A stretch of DNA of 64,000 nt, taken from the NCBI GenBank assembly GCA_038229695.1, contig JBBROE010000001.1, positions 41,204 through 105,203 on the forward strand, given 5' to 3'. The translations under genes were made by a program, and so were the position numbers. Shown here piece by piece: positions 52,809 to 61,385 of this stretch. Source of the stretch: JACMLD01 sp038229695 (lineage in GTDB: Bacteria > Bacteroidota > Bacteroidia > Chitinophagales > Chitinophagaceae). The stretch's first letter is position 1. Each line of letters opens with the position of its first letter. The notes beneath the pieces are model-generated. The model made no database searches, was not told the DNA's origin, and saw only the letters and a program-made list of their open reading frames with translations.

Positions 52809-55800
52809 ATGAGTAAAAAATACTGGCAGAATTTTGGAGAATTGGCCAACTCGGAAGGTTTCCAGCAGCGCGCTAAAGATGAGTTCCAGGAAGATTTGCC
52901 GTTTGAATCCGAAGGGCTTGCTGACATGACCACACCCCGGAGGGATTTTCTAAAATATGTTGGCTTCAGCACTGCGGCCGCTGCACTCGCGGCAGGCTGT
53001 GAAACGCCGGTTAGAAAAGTTATTCCTTACGTCAATAAACCCCAGGATCTTATTCCGGGGGTTTCCGACTATTACGCCACTACTTTTGTCTCCGGAAGCG
53101 ATGTAGTTCCGGTTATTGCCAAAGTAAGGGACGGCCGGCCGATAAAAATAGAAGGAAACACCCTGTCTACCCTCACCAAAGGCGGCACCACCGCCAGGGT
53201 CCAGGCTGCTGTGCTGGATTTGTATGATACCGCCAGGCTGCGTTACCCGCTGGCTGACGGAAAAGAGGTGAGTTCGCTGGATGCTTTTGATAAAATGGCC
53301 GGTGATGCCATCAATGGAACGACGGTTGTTTTACTTACCCCCACCATTACTTCTCCATCCACCAAAAAAATAATTGCCGCCTTCCTGGCCAAATACCCCG
53401 GCAGCAGGCAGGTGCAGTACGACGGTGTGTCCTACAGCGGTATGCTGGAAGCCAACGGATCATCTTATGGCAAAAAAATAATTCCATCTTACCATTTTGA
53501 AAAAGCCAAAGTAATCGTGGGGCTGTCGGCCGATTTCCTCGGTGCCTGGCTCAGTTCGGTAGAATACCAGAAAGGATATAGTTCGCTCCGGAAGATTGAC
53601 GAGAAGAACCCGGAGATGAGCAAGCACTACCAGTTCGAGAGCATGATGAGCATGACTGGTGCCAATGCCGACGAACGCTTCACCCACAAACCCTCCGAAG
53701 CCGCGGCAGTAGCAGCGGGCCTGCTCGGCGCGCTGAACGGTCAGCCTGTTAATGGAGTAAGTGCTACCGTAAAGGCCGGTATTGAAAAAGTTGCCAAAGA
53801 TTTACAGGCGAATAAAGGTGCGGCACTCGTGGTTAGCGGAAGCCAGGACGTCCACGTCCAGGTACTGGTGAATGCCATTAACGAGGCCATCGGTGCCAAT
53901 GGTGCAACGATCAACTGGTCACTGCCCTTGTTGACCAAACAGGGACTTGACAGTGAAATGGCAACCCTGCTGAGTGATATGGAAGGTGGCCGGGTAGGCA
54001 GTCTCCTGGTTTCTGATTGCAACCCCGTCTATGATTATTTCGATGCCGCCAGGTTTACCGCGGCGATGAAGAAAGTAAAGACGACCATCTCGTTCAACGA
54101 AAAGATGGATGAGACCACGCAGTTGTGCAGGTTCGTGCTGCCATCGAGCCATTTCCTCGAAAGTTGGGGCGACACGGAGATCAAACCGGGCTATTTCAGT
54201 ATGCTGCAGCCCACCATCAACCAATTGTTCAAGACCCGCCAGTTGCAGGAGACCCTGCTGAAATGGAGCGGTAACAATACAACCTACCAGGAATACTTTA
54301 AGGAATACTGGATTGCGGCGCTGGGAAGTGAAGCGGCTTTTGATAAGGTCCTGATGACCGGTGTCTCCGAACCTGCTGAAGGCACCTCCACACCTGCATC
54401 AGGCGGAGGAAGTTTCAGCGCGGCCTCGGTTAGTGAAGCTAGTGCCGGCGTCAGCAATATGAAAAAGGGAGGCAAATACGAACTGTTCCTTTACCAGAAA
54501 CCGATAATGGGCGACGGGCGCCAGGCCAATAATCCATGGTTGCTCGAAGCACCCGATCCCATCACCAGGGCGACCTGGGACAACTACGTAATGATTTCAC
54601 CGGCACTCGGTAAGCAGTTGCTCGGCGTGGACATTACGGATCGCCGTCAGGCTGATCAATTTGAAGTGCATCCTGATAAACCCATTCTCAAAATTAAAGC
54701 CGGCAACAATGAAGTATTGTTACCCGCATTGATTATCCCCGGTATGGAACCCTCCACCATTGCCATTGCAGTGGGGTATGGCAGGAATGCCAAACTTGGC
54801 CGCGCAGTATTGGACGCCGGTAAAAACGTGTACCAGTTTGCAGCCAACGGAAACTGGTCGGTGCCGGACGTTTCCATTGAAGTGACCGGCGACAGCTATA
54901 AAGTGGCCCAGGAACAGACACACAGCTCCTACGAAGGAAGGGTGGAAGTGGTAAAGGAAATGAAGCTGGAAGAATTTAAAAAGAATCCCGCCGAAATACT
55001 GAACGACAGGAAAAAAGAACTGAAGGCATTTGGCGGACTGGACGATTTTGCCAAAGAAGGTACCATCTACCCGTTTTTCGATAAGCCCGGCATTAAATGG
55101 GGTATGAGCATCGACTTAAACAGCTGTTTTGGTTGCGGTGCCTGCGTGGTAGCCTGTACGGCTGAAAACAATGTGGCTGTGGTCGGGAAGAGTGAAGTGC
55201 TGCGTTTTCACGATATGGCCTGGCTGAGGATCGACCGATATTTCAGCGGAAACCCCAACGAAGCTGACAGCATCCAGACGATTTTCCAGCCGATGCTCTG
55301 CCAGCATTGCGACAATGCACCCTGTGAAAACGTGTGCCCGGTGTCTGCTACCAATCACAGCAGCGAAGGGCTTAACCAGATGGCCTATAACCGTTGCATC
55401 GGTACAAGATATTGCGCCAACAACTGCCCCTATAAAGTTCGCCGGTTTAACTGGGCGGATTATACCGGTGCGGACAGCTTCTCCAACAACCAGGATCAGA
55501 AACTGGTCGGCGTACTCGACCCGGCTGTTCACATGATGAACGACGAACTGACCAGGATGGTGCTGAACCCTGATGTTACCGTGAGAAGCCGTGGTGTCAT
55601 GGAAAAATGTTCTTTCTGCGTACAGCGGCTGCAGGAGGGTAAACTGAAAGCAAAAAAAGAAAACCGTGTACTGCAGGACAGTGATGCGAGAACAGCCTGC
55701 CAGCAGGCCTGCTCCGCGGATTCCATTGTATTCGGCAACGTGAATAATAAGGACAGTGAAATCAGCAACGTTCGCCGGGATAACCGCAACCGGTTATTCT

Positions 55801-55937
55801 ATTCCCTGGAGCAGCTGCACGTGCTGCCGAATGTGAACTACCTGGCAAAAATCAGGAATACCGATTTGCTGAACGGCGTAGCGGAAGACCATGAAACAAG
55901 TATGCCGCCTTCGCTGCACCGCAAAGAACCGGCCTAG
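52809..55937 (+). CDS. actB: Alternative complex III subunit ActB (molybdopterin-like + Fe-S domains)
   Basis: A 1,042-residue periplasmic subunit. A Tat-like signal TPRRDFLKYVGFST leads to a lipobox-like AAGC. The N-terminal two-thirds resembles molybdopterin oxidoreductases but, as in other ActB proteins, is not expected to bind the cofactor. The C-terminal third is a four-cluster ferredoxin domain: CFGCGACVVAC, CQHCDNAPCENVCPV, the CIGTRYCANNCPY segment, and CSFCVQRLQ...ACQQACSAD. These give the [3Fe-4S]/[4Fe-4S] relay of ACIII. The ATG at 52809 begins the conserved sequence MSKKYWQNFGEL; an upstream start at 52773 is not conserved. Length is normal for the fused form. Confidence 0.93.
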   Translation: MSKKYWQNFGELANSEGFQQRAKDEFQEDLPFESEGLADMTTPRRDFLKYVGFSTAAAALAAGCETPVRKVIPYVNKPQDLIPGVSDYYATTFVSGSDVVPVIAKVRDGRPIKIEGNTLSTLTKGGTTARVQAAVLDLYDTARLRYPLADGKEVSSLDAFDKMAGDAINGTTVVLLTPTITSPSTKKIIAAFLAKYPGSRQVQYDGVSYSGMLEANGSSYGKKIIPSYHFEKAKVIVGLSADFLGAWLSSVEYQKGYSSLRKIDEKNPEMSKHYQFESMMSMTGANADERFTHKPSEAAAVAAGLLGALNGQPVNGVSATVKAGIEKVAKDLQANKGAALVVSGSQDVHVQVLVNAINEAIGANGATINWSLPLLTKQGLDSEMATLLSDMEGGRVGSLLVSDCNPVYDYFDAARFTAAMKKVKTTISFNEKMDETTQLCRFVLPSSHFLESWGDTEIKPGYFSMLQPTINQLFKTRQLQETLLKWSGNNTTYQEYFKEYWIAALGSEAAFDKVLMTGVSEPAEGTSTPASGGGSFSAASVSEASAGVSNMKKGGKYELFLYQKPIMGDGRQANNPWLLEAPDPITRATWDNYVMISPALGKQLLGVDITDRRQADQFEVHPDKPILKIKAGNNEVLLPALIIPGMEPSTIAIAVGYGRNAKLGRAVLDAGKNVYQFAANGNWSVPDVSIEVTGDSYKVAQEQTHSSYEGRVEVVKEMKLEEFKKNPAEILNDRKKELKAFGGLDDFAKEGTIYPFFDKPGIKWGMSIDLNSCFGCGACVVACTAENNVAVVGKSEVLRFHDMAWLRIDRYFSGNPNEADSIQTIFQPMLCQHCDNAPCENVCPVSATNHSSEGLNQMAYNRCIGTRYCANNCPYKVRRFNWADYTGADSFSNNQDQKLVGVLDPAVHMMNDELTRMVLNPDVTVRSRGVMEKCSFCVQRLQEGKLKAKKENRVLQDSDARTACQQACSADSIVFGNVNNKDSEISNVRRDNRNRLFYSLEQLHVLPNVNYLAKIRNTDLLNGVAEDHETSMPPSLHRKEPA

Positions 55938-56042
55938 GCTACACCGGGCAGACTTGTCTGATCCGGGGTACAGGAATAAAGACAGAAGAACCAAACATTT
56001 TATGCGGCCGGTAATCGCCGGATGCTAAAAGAAAACCAACAT

Positions 56043-57494
56043 ATGTCATTACTCAGATACGAATCACAGGTGCGCCAGCCGCTGGTTACGGGGACCAAAA
56101 ACTACCACCAGATTACGGAGGACATTCTCAGGCCGATCGAGATGAAGCCCACCAAGCTCTGGTATATCGGTTTTGGGATCTCGGTAGCCCTGCTTTGCTT
56201 TGGTATTTTTTCGGTAACCATGGAAGTCATATACGGTGTCGGCCAGTGGAACCTGAACAAGACCATCGGCTGGGGCTGGGATATCACCAACTTCGTGTGG
56301 TGGGTAGGTATCGGTCATGCGGGAACGCTGATCTCTGCGATTCTCCTGCTGTTCAGGCAGGGCTGGCGGACCGGCGTTAACCGTGCTGCTGAAGCGATGA
56401 CCATCTTCGCGGTAATGTGTGCCGGGCAGTTTCCCATCTGGCACATGGGCCGGGTATGGATGGCCTTTTTTGTACTGCCCTATCCCAACTCACGCGGACC
56501 GTTGTGGGTAAACTTCAACTCCCCCCTGCTTTGGGACGTATTTGCGATTTCTACTTATTTTACGGTATCCCTGCTGTTCTGGTACGCCGGCCTGCTCCCC
56601 GACCTGGCAAGCGTTCGCGACCGGGCCAAACTGAAATGGCGTAAACTGATGTATGGCGTGCTCAGCTTTGGCTGGACAGGGTCCACCAAACACTGGCAAC
56701 GCCATGAAAGCCTGTCGCTGGTACTGGCAGGTTTGAGTACCCCGCTGGTGCTTTCCGTGCATACTATTGTGTCTTTTGACTTTGCCACATCCATCGTTCC
56801 GGGCTGGCATACCACCATATTTCCCCCCTACTTCGTTGCGGGGGCGGTATTCTCCGGGTTCGCCATGGTGCAGACCCTCCTGCTGATTACCCGGAAAGTT
56901 TTGAAGCTGGAGGATTACATCACGATGGAACATATAGAGGTGATGAATAAAGTGATCGTGCTGACGGGCTCCATCGTGGGCGTAGCGTATATCACTGAGT
57001 TGTTCATGTCCTGGTACGGACAGAACCCCTACGAAGCAGCCGCGTTCAAAAACCGCTGGGATTTAACTACGCCTTATGCCTGGAGCTATTATATCATGAT
57101 GGGCTGTAACGTATTGTCGCCACAGTTTTTCTGGTTCAGGAAACTTCGCCGGAACATCATGTTTACCTTCTTTATGAGCATCCTGGTGAATGTGGGTATG
57201 TGGTTTGAAAGATTTGTTATCATCGTTACTTCTATTTACAGGGATTACCTGCCCAGCAGCTGGAGTACTTATTACTTTCCGAGTATCTGGGAGGTTGGTT
57301 TCTTCGTGGGAACATTCGGGTTGTTCTTCACCTGCTATTTCCTCTTTTCGAAGTTCTTCCCTGTGATTGCCGTGGCAGAAATCAAACATATCCTGAAGAA
57401 AAACGGGGAAAGCTTCAAAATCAACATGACGCAGCTTGAACGGGAGCCGGTGGAGGAATTTGTGCATGAGCATATGCATGATCATGGCGCCTAG
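56043..57494 (+). CDS. actC: Alternative complex III NrfD-like membrane subunit ActC
   Basis: A 483-residue NrfD/PsrC-type integral protein with about ten TM segments. The segment IGWGWDITNFVWWVGIGHAGTLISA is the canonical quinone-site helix (Asp and His). MCAGQFPIWHMGRVW and the W-x-x-T region YYFPSIWEVGFFVGTFG are also family features. It houses the quinol oxidation site and probable proton path of ACIII. An alternative ATG lies 7 codons upstream (56022), but the conserved N-terminus is MSLLRYESxxRxPL. It ends with an acidic/His-rich tail (HEHMHDHGA). Confidence 0.93.
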   Translation: MSLLRYESQVRQPLVTGTKNYHQITEDILRPIEMKPTKLWYIGFGISVALLCFGIFSVTMEVIYGVGQWNLNKTIGWGWDITNFVWWVGIGHAGTLISAILLLFRQGWRTGVNRAAEAMTIFAVMCAGQFPIWHMGRVWMAFFVLPYPNSRGPLWVNFNSPLLWDVFAISTYFTVSLLFWYAGLLPDLASVRDRAKLKWRKLMYGVLSFGWTGSTKHWQRHESLSLVLAGLSTPLVLSVHTIVSFDFATSIVPGWHTTIFPPYFVAGAVFSGFAMVQTLLLITRKVLKLEDYITMEHIEVMNKVIVLTGSIVGVAYITELFMSWYGQNPYEAAAFKNRWDLTTPYAWSYYIMMGCNVLSPQFFWFRKLRRNIMFTFFMSILVNVGMWFERFVIIVTSIYRDYLPSSWSTYYFPSIWEVGFFVGTFGLFFTCYFLFSKFFPVIAVAEIKHILKKNGESFKINMTQLEREPVEEFVHEHMHDHGA

Positions 57495-57539
57495 AAACAA
57501 AAAAAAGACCCACAGCCCCCGGGGCTAAAAGCATAAAAT

Positions 57540-58127
57540 ATGAGTGTAAAAAAATTTGTTGTAGGTTGCTTTGATCAAGAAACCACGCTTTTCTCGGCCA
57601 TAAAGAATGTCAGGAAGAGCGGCTATAAAATCCATGACATCTATACGCCCTTCCCGATTCACGGGCTTGACCATGCGATGGGCCTGCGGGATACCAGCCT
57701 TCATACGGCAGGGTTTATTTATGGGATCAGCGGAACTTCCACTGCGCTCGGTTTCATCAGCTGGGTATTCACGAAGAGCTGGCCGCTGAACATTGGCGGA
57801 AAACCGCATTTCGCGCTCCCGGCATGGATACCCATTATGTTTGAGCTGACTGTCCTTTTCGCTGCCGTTGGCATGGTGCTCACTTTTTGTTACCTGTGCC
57901 AGATGGCGCCATTTGTTAAAAAACATCATTTTCATTTACGGGCTACGGACGACCTGTTTGTCATGGTACTGGAGTCGACCCCGAAAACGAATGAAGCGGA
58001 TGTGCTGGGGTACCTGCAGAAACTCGGTGCGGTAGAAACCAATACACAGGAAGCAGAGACGGGCTGGTGGCTCGGCCGGTACGATAAGGAAGCAGTTCCT
58101 TTCCAGGTGAGGGAAGCCAACGTGTAA
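57540..58127 (+). CDS. actD: Alternative complex III subunit ActD (DUF3341)
   Basis: A 195-residue membrane protein with two TM segments (GFIYGISGTSTALGFISWVF and PIMFELTVLFAAVGMVLTFCYL). The cytoplasmic N-terminal domain has the DUF3341 signature KKFVVGCFDQETTLFSAIKNV then YKIHDIYTPFPIHGLDHAMG. The C-terminus is a short soluble domain (ATDDLFVMVLESTPKT). In the ACIII structure ActD packs beside ActC and ActF. The length is normal. The gene starts 46 bases after actC. Confidence 0.9.
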   Translation: MSVKKFVVGCFDQETTLFSAIKNVRKSGYKIHDIYTPFPIHGLDHAMGLRDTSLHTAGFIYGISGTSTALGFISWVFTKSWPLNIGGKPHFALPAWIPIMFELTVLFAAVGMVLTFCYLCQMAPFVKKHHFHLRATDDLFVMVLESTPKTNEADVLGYLQKLGAVETNTQEAETGWWLGRYDKEAVPFQVREANV

Positions 58128-58163
58128 GTTCAACTTTTGAAACGACTTTTTATTTCAACACAG

Positions 58164-58865
58164 ATGAAGAAACTACTTATCATAGCCACGGTAGCAGGAA
58201 TTATAACACTGGCACAGAGCTGCAGTGACGTCCAGCGGAAACCCAGCCGCGTCTATATGCCGGACATGGCTTACAGCGTAGCTGTGGAAACGTACTCGGA
58301 CCACAGCCGGCTGAATGATTCCAATATTTTTTACAACGCCAAACCAGTGCGCGGAACGGTGAGAAGAGGAGAGGATGTAATCTATCACTACGAATTGCTG
58401 ACGGACACCACGGGAACCTATAACAAGTCGGCTGAACTGAAAAATCCGCTGCCCGCAATGGATACCCTGCAGGCGGTGGAAGCGGAAAGGCTCTACCTGG
58501 TGAATTGTGCCATCTGTCATGGGCCTAAACTGAATGGAATGGGTCCGCTCCATGCCAGGAGCGATGGAACAGACGGCCCCTACACACCCGCGCCGGCCAA
58601 TTTCGTGGATCCCAATTACCAAAGCGGAAGAATTTACAATATGCCCGAAGGAACCATGTTTCATTCAATAACCTACGGCAAGAACCTCATGGGCAGTTAT
58701 GCTTCCCAGGTGACGCCCAAGCAACGCTGGATGATTGTCAGCTATATCAAAGCGAAACAGCATGAGGCGGCAGCAGCTGCGCCGGCCACCACAGCCGCAC
58801 CGGCAGCCGGTACGCCCGCGCCGATGGGGGCTGCACCCGCGAGCGGGCAGGCCATGAAAAAATAA
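58164..58865 (+). CDS. actE: Alternative complex III monohaem cytochrome ActE
   Basis: A 233-residue lipoprotein cytochrome. Signal peptide MKKLLIIATVAGIITLAQSC with lipidation at Cys20. A class I cytochrome c domain follows, with haem motif CAICH (Cys115-His119) and a probable Met ligand in YNMPEGTMFHS. The C-terminal 45 residues are an Ala/Pro-rich linker (AAAAAPATTAAPAAGTPAP). In ACIII it passes electrons between ActA and the oxidase or a soluble carrier. The ATG at 58164 is preferred to an in-frame TTG at 58137. It lies 36 bases after actD. Confidence 0.9.
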   Translation: MKKLLIIATVAGIITLAQSCSDVQRKPSRVYMPDMAYSVAVETYSDHSRLNDSNIFYNAKPVRGTVRRGEDVIYHYELLTDTTGTYNKSAELKNPLPAMDTLQAVEAERLYLVNCAICHGPKLNGMGPLHARSDGTDGPYTPAPANFVDPNYQSGRIYNMPEGTMFHSITYGKNLMGSYASQVTPKQRWMIVSYIKAKQHEAAAAAPATTAAPAAGTPAPMGAAPASGQAMKK

Positions 58866-58903
58866 GCAGTTAACAGGGATTGAACTATATAAATTATTCG
58901 AGC

Positions 58904-60154
58904 ATGTCATTATCAAAAGATCAATTTCAGATACCGGGAAAGTACCGGGCCTGGTCACTGGGACTTATGGCTGCAGGCGTTGTGTCTGTAATTGTCGGCT
59001 ACATCGTGTACGGAACAGGTAATGAAGAGCAGCAGGCCAGGTTTTGGGGCACCCTCCTGCAGAATAGCACCTATTTCCTCCTTATTTGTAATGCTGCCAT
59101 GTTTTTCATCTGTGCCACCACACTTGGGATGGGTGCCTTCCAGATGGCGTTCCGCCGGGTAACTGAAGCAATTTCGGTAGCGGTGATTCCGCTCGGGGTG
59201 ATTGCACTTATCGTGCTCCTCGCCCTGGTATTCGGGCACCAGCAGCATATCTACAACTGGCTTACACCACAGGGCGATAAGGTATTGATCGGGAAGAGCA
59301 CTTTTCTCAATCCCACCTTTTTTGTGGTATGGACAGTCCTGGCCATCGGGCTCTGGGGCATCCTGGGTTACCGGATGCGCCGCCTGTCGCGCGAACTGGA
59401 TGAAAACCCCCTCCCCGATATAGAAAGCGGGAAACGATATATTTTCAAAAACACCGTTTGGGCCGCCCTTTTCCTCGTGTGGTTTGCCCTGACCGTAGCC
59501 TCCACAATACCCTGGCTCTGGCTGATGAGTGTTGATGCCCACTGGTATTCCACCATGTACAGCTGGTACACATTTGCCAGTACATTCGTGGCCGGCCTTT
59601 CCCTTATTGCGATATTCGTCATCTACCTGAAAAACCTGGGCTACCTGGAACTGGTGAATGAAGAGCACCTGCATGATATCGGCAAGTTTATGTTTGCATT
59701 TTCCATTTTCTGGACCTACCTGTGGTTCTCCCAGTATATGCTGATCTGGTACAGTAACCAGCCGGAAGAGACCATCTATTTTATTGACCGGATTGGCAAC
59801 CACCAGCACAGCAATGGCTTTGAGGCAATTTTTTTCCTCAACCTTACCATCAATTTCCTTGCTCCGCTGTTAATACTCATGCGGCGCGGATCGAAAAGAA
59901 ATTATACCACGATGGCGTTTATGGCCGTTCTTATTGTGTTCGGGCACTGGCTGGATTTTTACCAGATGGTGTTTCCCCATATCACGAAAGATGCGAACGG
60001 GATGACTCATGCCAACATCAATTTATATGACATCGGGGTTGCGGCAGGTTTTGTGGGTGTGGTAATGTTTGCCACGGCCCGGGCCCTAACGCTGGCACCG
60101 CTAACCGCAAAGAATCACCCGTTCCTGAAAGAAAGTATCATTCACCATACCTAG
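58904..60154 (+). CDS. actF: Alternative complex III quinol-binding-like subunit ActF
   Basis: A 416-residue NrfD-like membrane protein with about ten TM helices, the second PsrC-type subunit of ACIII (quinol:cytochrome c oxidoreductase subunit 2). Characteristic segments include SVIVGYIVYGTGNEEQQARFW, STYFLLICNAAMFFI and FSIFWTYLWFSQYMLIWYSN, the last a conserved quinone/proton-path helix. Later come the histidines in NHQHSNGFEA and VFGHWLDFYQM. The start is ATG 58904; an in-frame TTG at 58880 is less likely. It follows actE by 38 bases. Confidence 0.92.
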   Translation: MSLSKDQFQIPGKYRAWSLGLMAAGVVSVIVGYIVYGTGNEEQQARFWGTLLQNSTYFLLICNAAMFFICATTLGMGAFQMAFRRVTEAISVAVIPLGVIALIVLLALVFGHQQHIYNWLTPQGDKVLIGKSTFLNPTFFVVWTVLAIGLWGILGYRMRRLSRELDENPLPDIESGKRYIFKNTVWAALFLVWFALTVASTIPWLWLMSVDAHWYSTMYSWYTFASTFVAGLSLIAIFVIYLKNLGYLELVNEEHLHDIGKFMFAFSIFWTYLWFSQYMLIWYSNQPEETIYFIDRIGNHQHSNGFEAIFFLNLTINFLAPLLILMRRGSKRNYTTMAFMAVLIVFGHWLDFYQMVFPHITKDANGMTHANINLYDIGVAAGFVGVVMFATARALTLAPLTAKNHPFLKESIIHHT

Positions 60155-60217
60155 GATTAAACAAAAGAAACAGCAGGGGATATTATTTTAAAACTTTGCA
60201 TAAATTATTTATCGTTT

Positions 60218-61333
60218 ATGTCTTTAACAACCATTTTTATATTGGCGATTTTGTTACTGGGATTCCTGATCACGTTCCAGATAGCAAAAGCCAGCGAGTA
60301 TGTGTCGATTCTGAAAGGGGAAAAGAAATCGCTCGAGCAGAATAACCGGATCAATGGATTTCTCCTCATTTTATTCCTGGTGGGTGGATTGATCGGGGTA
60401 TACGTCTGCCATGAACTGTTCAAAGGAAAAATACTGGGGGAAGCGGCTTCGGACCATGGTCAGAAAATCGATAAGATGCTGCACCTCACTATCATCATCA
60501 CCGGTGCCGTTTTTGTATTGACCCAGGTGTTGTTGTTCTTCTTCGCCTTCAAATACCAGCATTCGGAAAAACGCAAAGTCTATTACCTGCCCCATAACAA
60601 TACCCTGGAGCTGATCTGGACAGTAGTACCCGCTATATTCCTGACGGTACTCGTGGGCTACGGCCTGTTCTACTGGTTCAAAATCACCGGTGACGCGCCC
60701 AAAGATGCCATGGTCGTGGAAGTGACAGGGAAACAATTCAACTGGATTTTCAGGTACCCCGGTAAGGACGATGTATTTGGCAGAAAATACTTTAAAAATA
60801 TAAGTGACAAGGACGAGAATACCCTTGGACTCATCTGGCAGGATGTGCCTGCACTGAACCTCAAAATGGACCGGGCAGCTCAGGACGATATTGTTACCGA
60901 CAAGCTGATGCTGATCAAAAACAAACCCGTACGGTTAATTATCGGCTCACGAGATGTTATTCATGATGTTGGCCTGGTGCACTTCCGCATGAAAATGGAT
61001 GCGGTACCCGGCACGCCGACCACCATGTGGTTCACGCCGCTTTATACCACTAAGGAAATGAAACTCATGACCAATAACCCTGACTTTGTGTATGAAATAT
61101 CCTGCGACCAGATGTGTGGAAAAGGACATTACACCATGAAAGGCCAGCTGGAAGTGGTGACTCAGGCCGAATACGACGCCTGGATCATGAGCCAGAAACC
61201 GAATTACCAGACCGCGGTGCTGGATAAAATGAAAATGGAAAAAAGAGGTGCAGATACTGCGGCCAAAACAGCTGCTCTTCCTGTACTGATGCCCGGCAGC
61301 GCGGCACCGAAGACAATTGCCAGTGTACACTGA
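60218..61333 (+). CDS. coxB: Cytochrome c oxidase subunit II (caa3-type)
   Basis: A 371-residue subunit with an N-terminal TM (TIFILAILLLGFLITFQIAK), two further TMs (about 47-62 and 83-105) and a periplasmic CuA cupredoxin domain. CuA ligands are His249 (DVIHDVG), Cys296 and Cys300 in CDQMCGKGHYTM, then His304 and Met307. The residue between the cysteines that is usually Glu is Gln298; this position contributes a backbone carbonyl, so function can be kept. FNWIFRYPG holds the aromatic electron entry. The C-terminus is a short Ala-rich tail without a fused cytochrome c. A weak A+T-rich -7-like AAACTTTG (60191) could give extra transcription. Confidence 0.95.
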   Translation: MSLTTIFILAILLLGFLITFQIAKASEYVSILKGEKKSLEQNNRINGFLLILFLVGGLIGVYVCHELFKGKILGEAASDHGQKIDKMLHLTIIITGAVFVLTQVLLFFFAFKYQHSEKRKVYYLPHNNTLELIWTVVPAIFLTVLVGYGLFYWFKITGDAPKDAMVVEVTGKQFNWIFRYPGKDDVFGRKYFKNISDKDENTLGLIWQDVPALNLKMDRAAQDDIVTDKLMLIKNKPVRLIIGSRDVIHDVGLVHFRMKMDAVPGTPTTMWFTPLYTTKEMKLMTNNPDFVYEISCDQMCGKGHYTMKGQLEVVTQAEYDAWIMSQKPNYQTAVLDKMKMEKRGADTAAKTAALPVLMPGSAAPKTIASVH

Positions 61334-61385
61334 TAAAAGGGGTGGAAAGAAGAGAATTTTATCTACAGATTAAACGAATGTTGAT

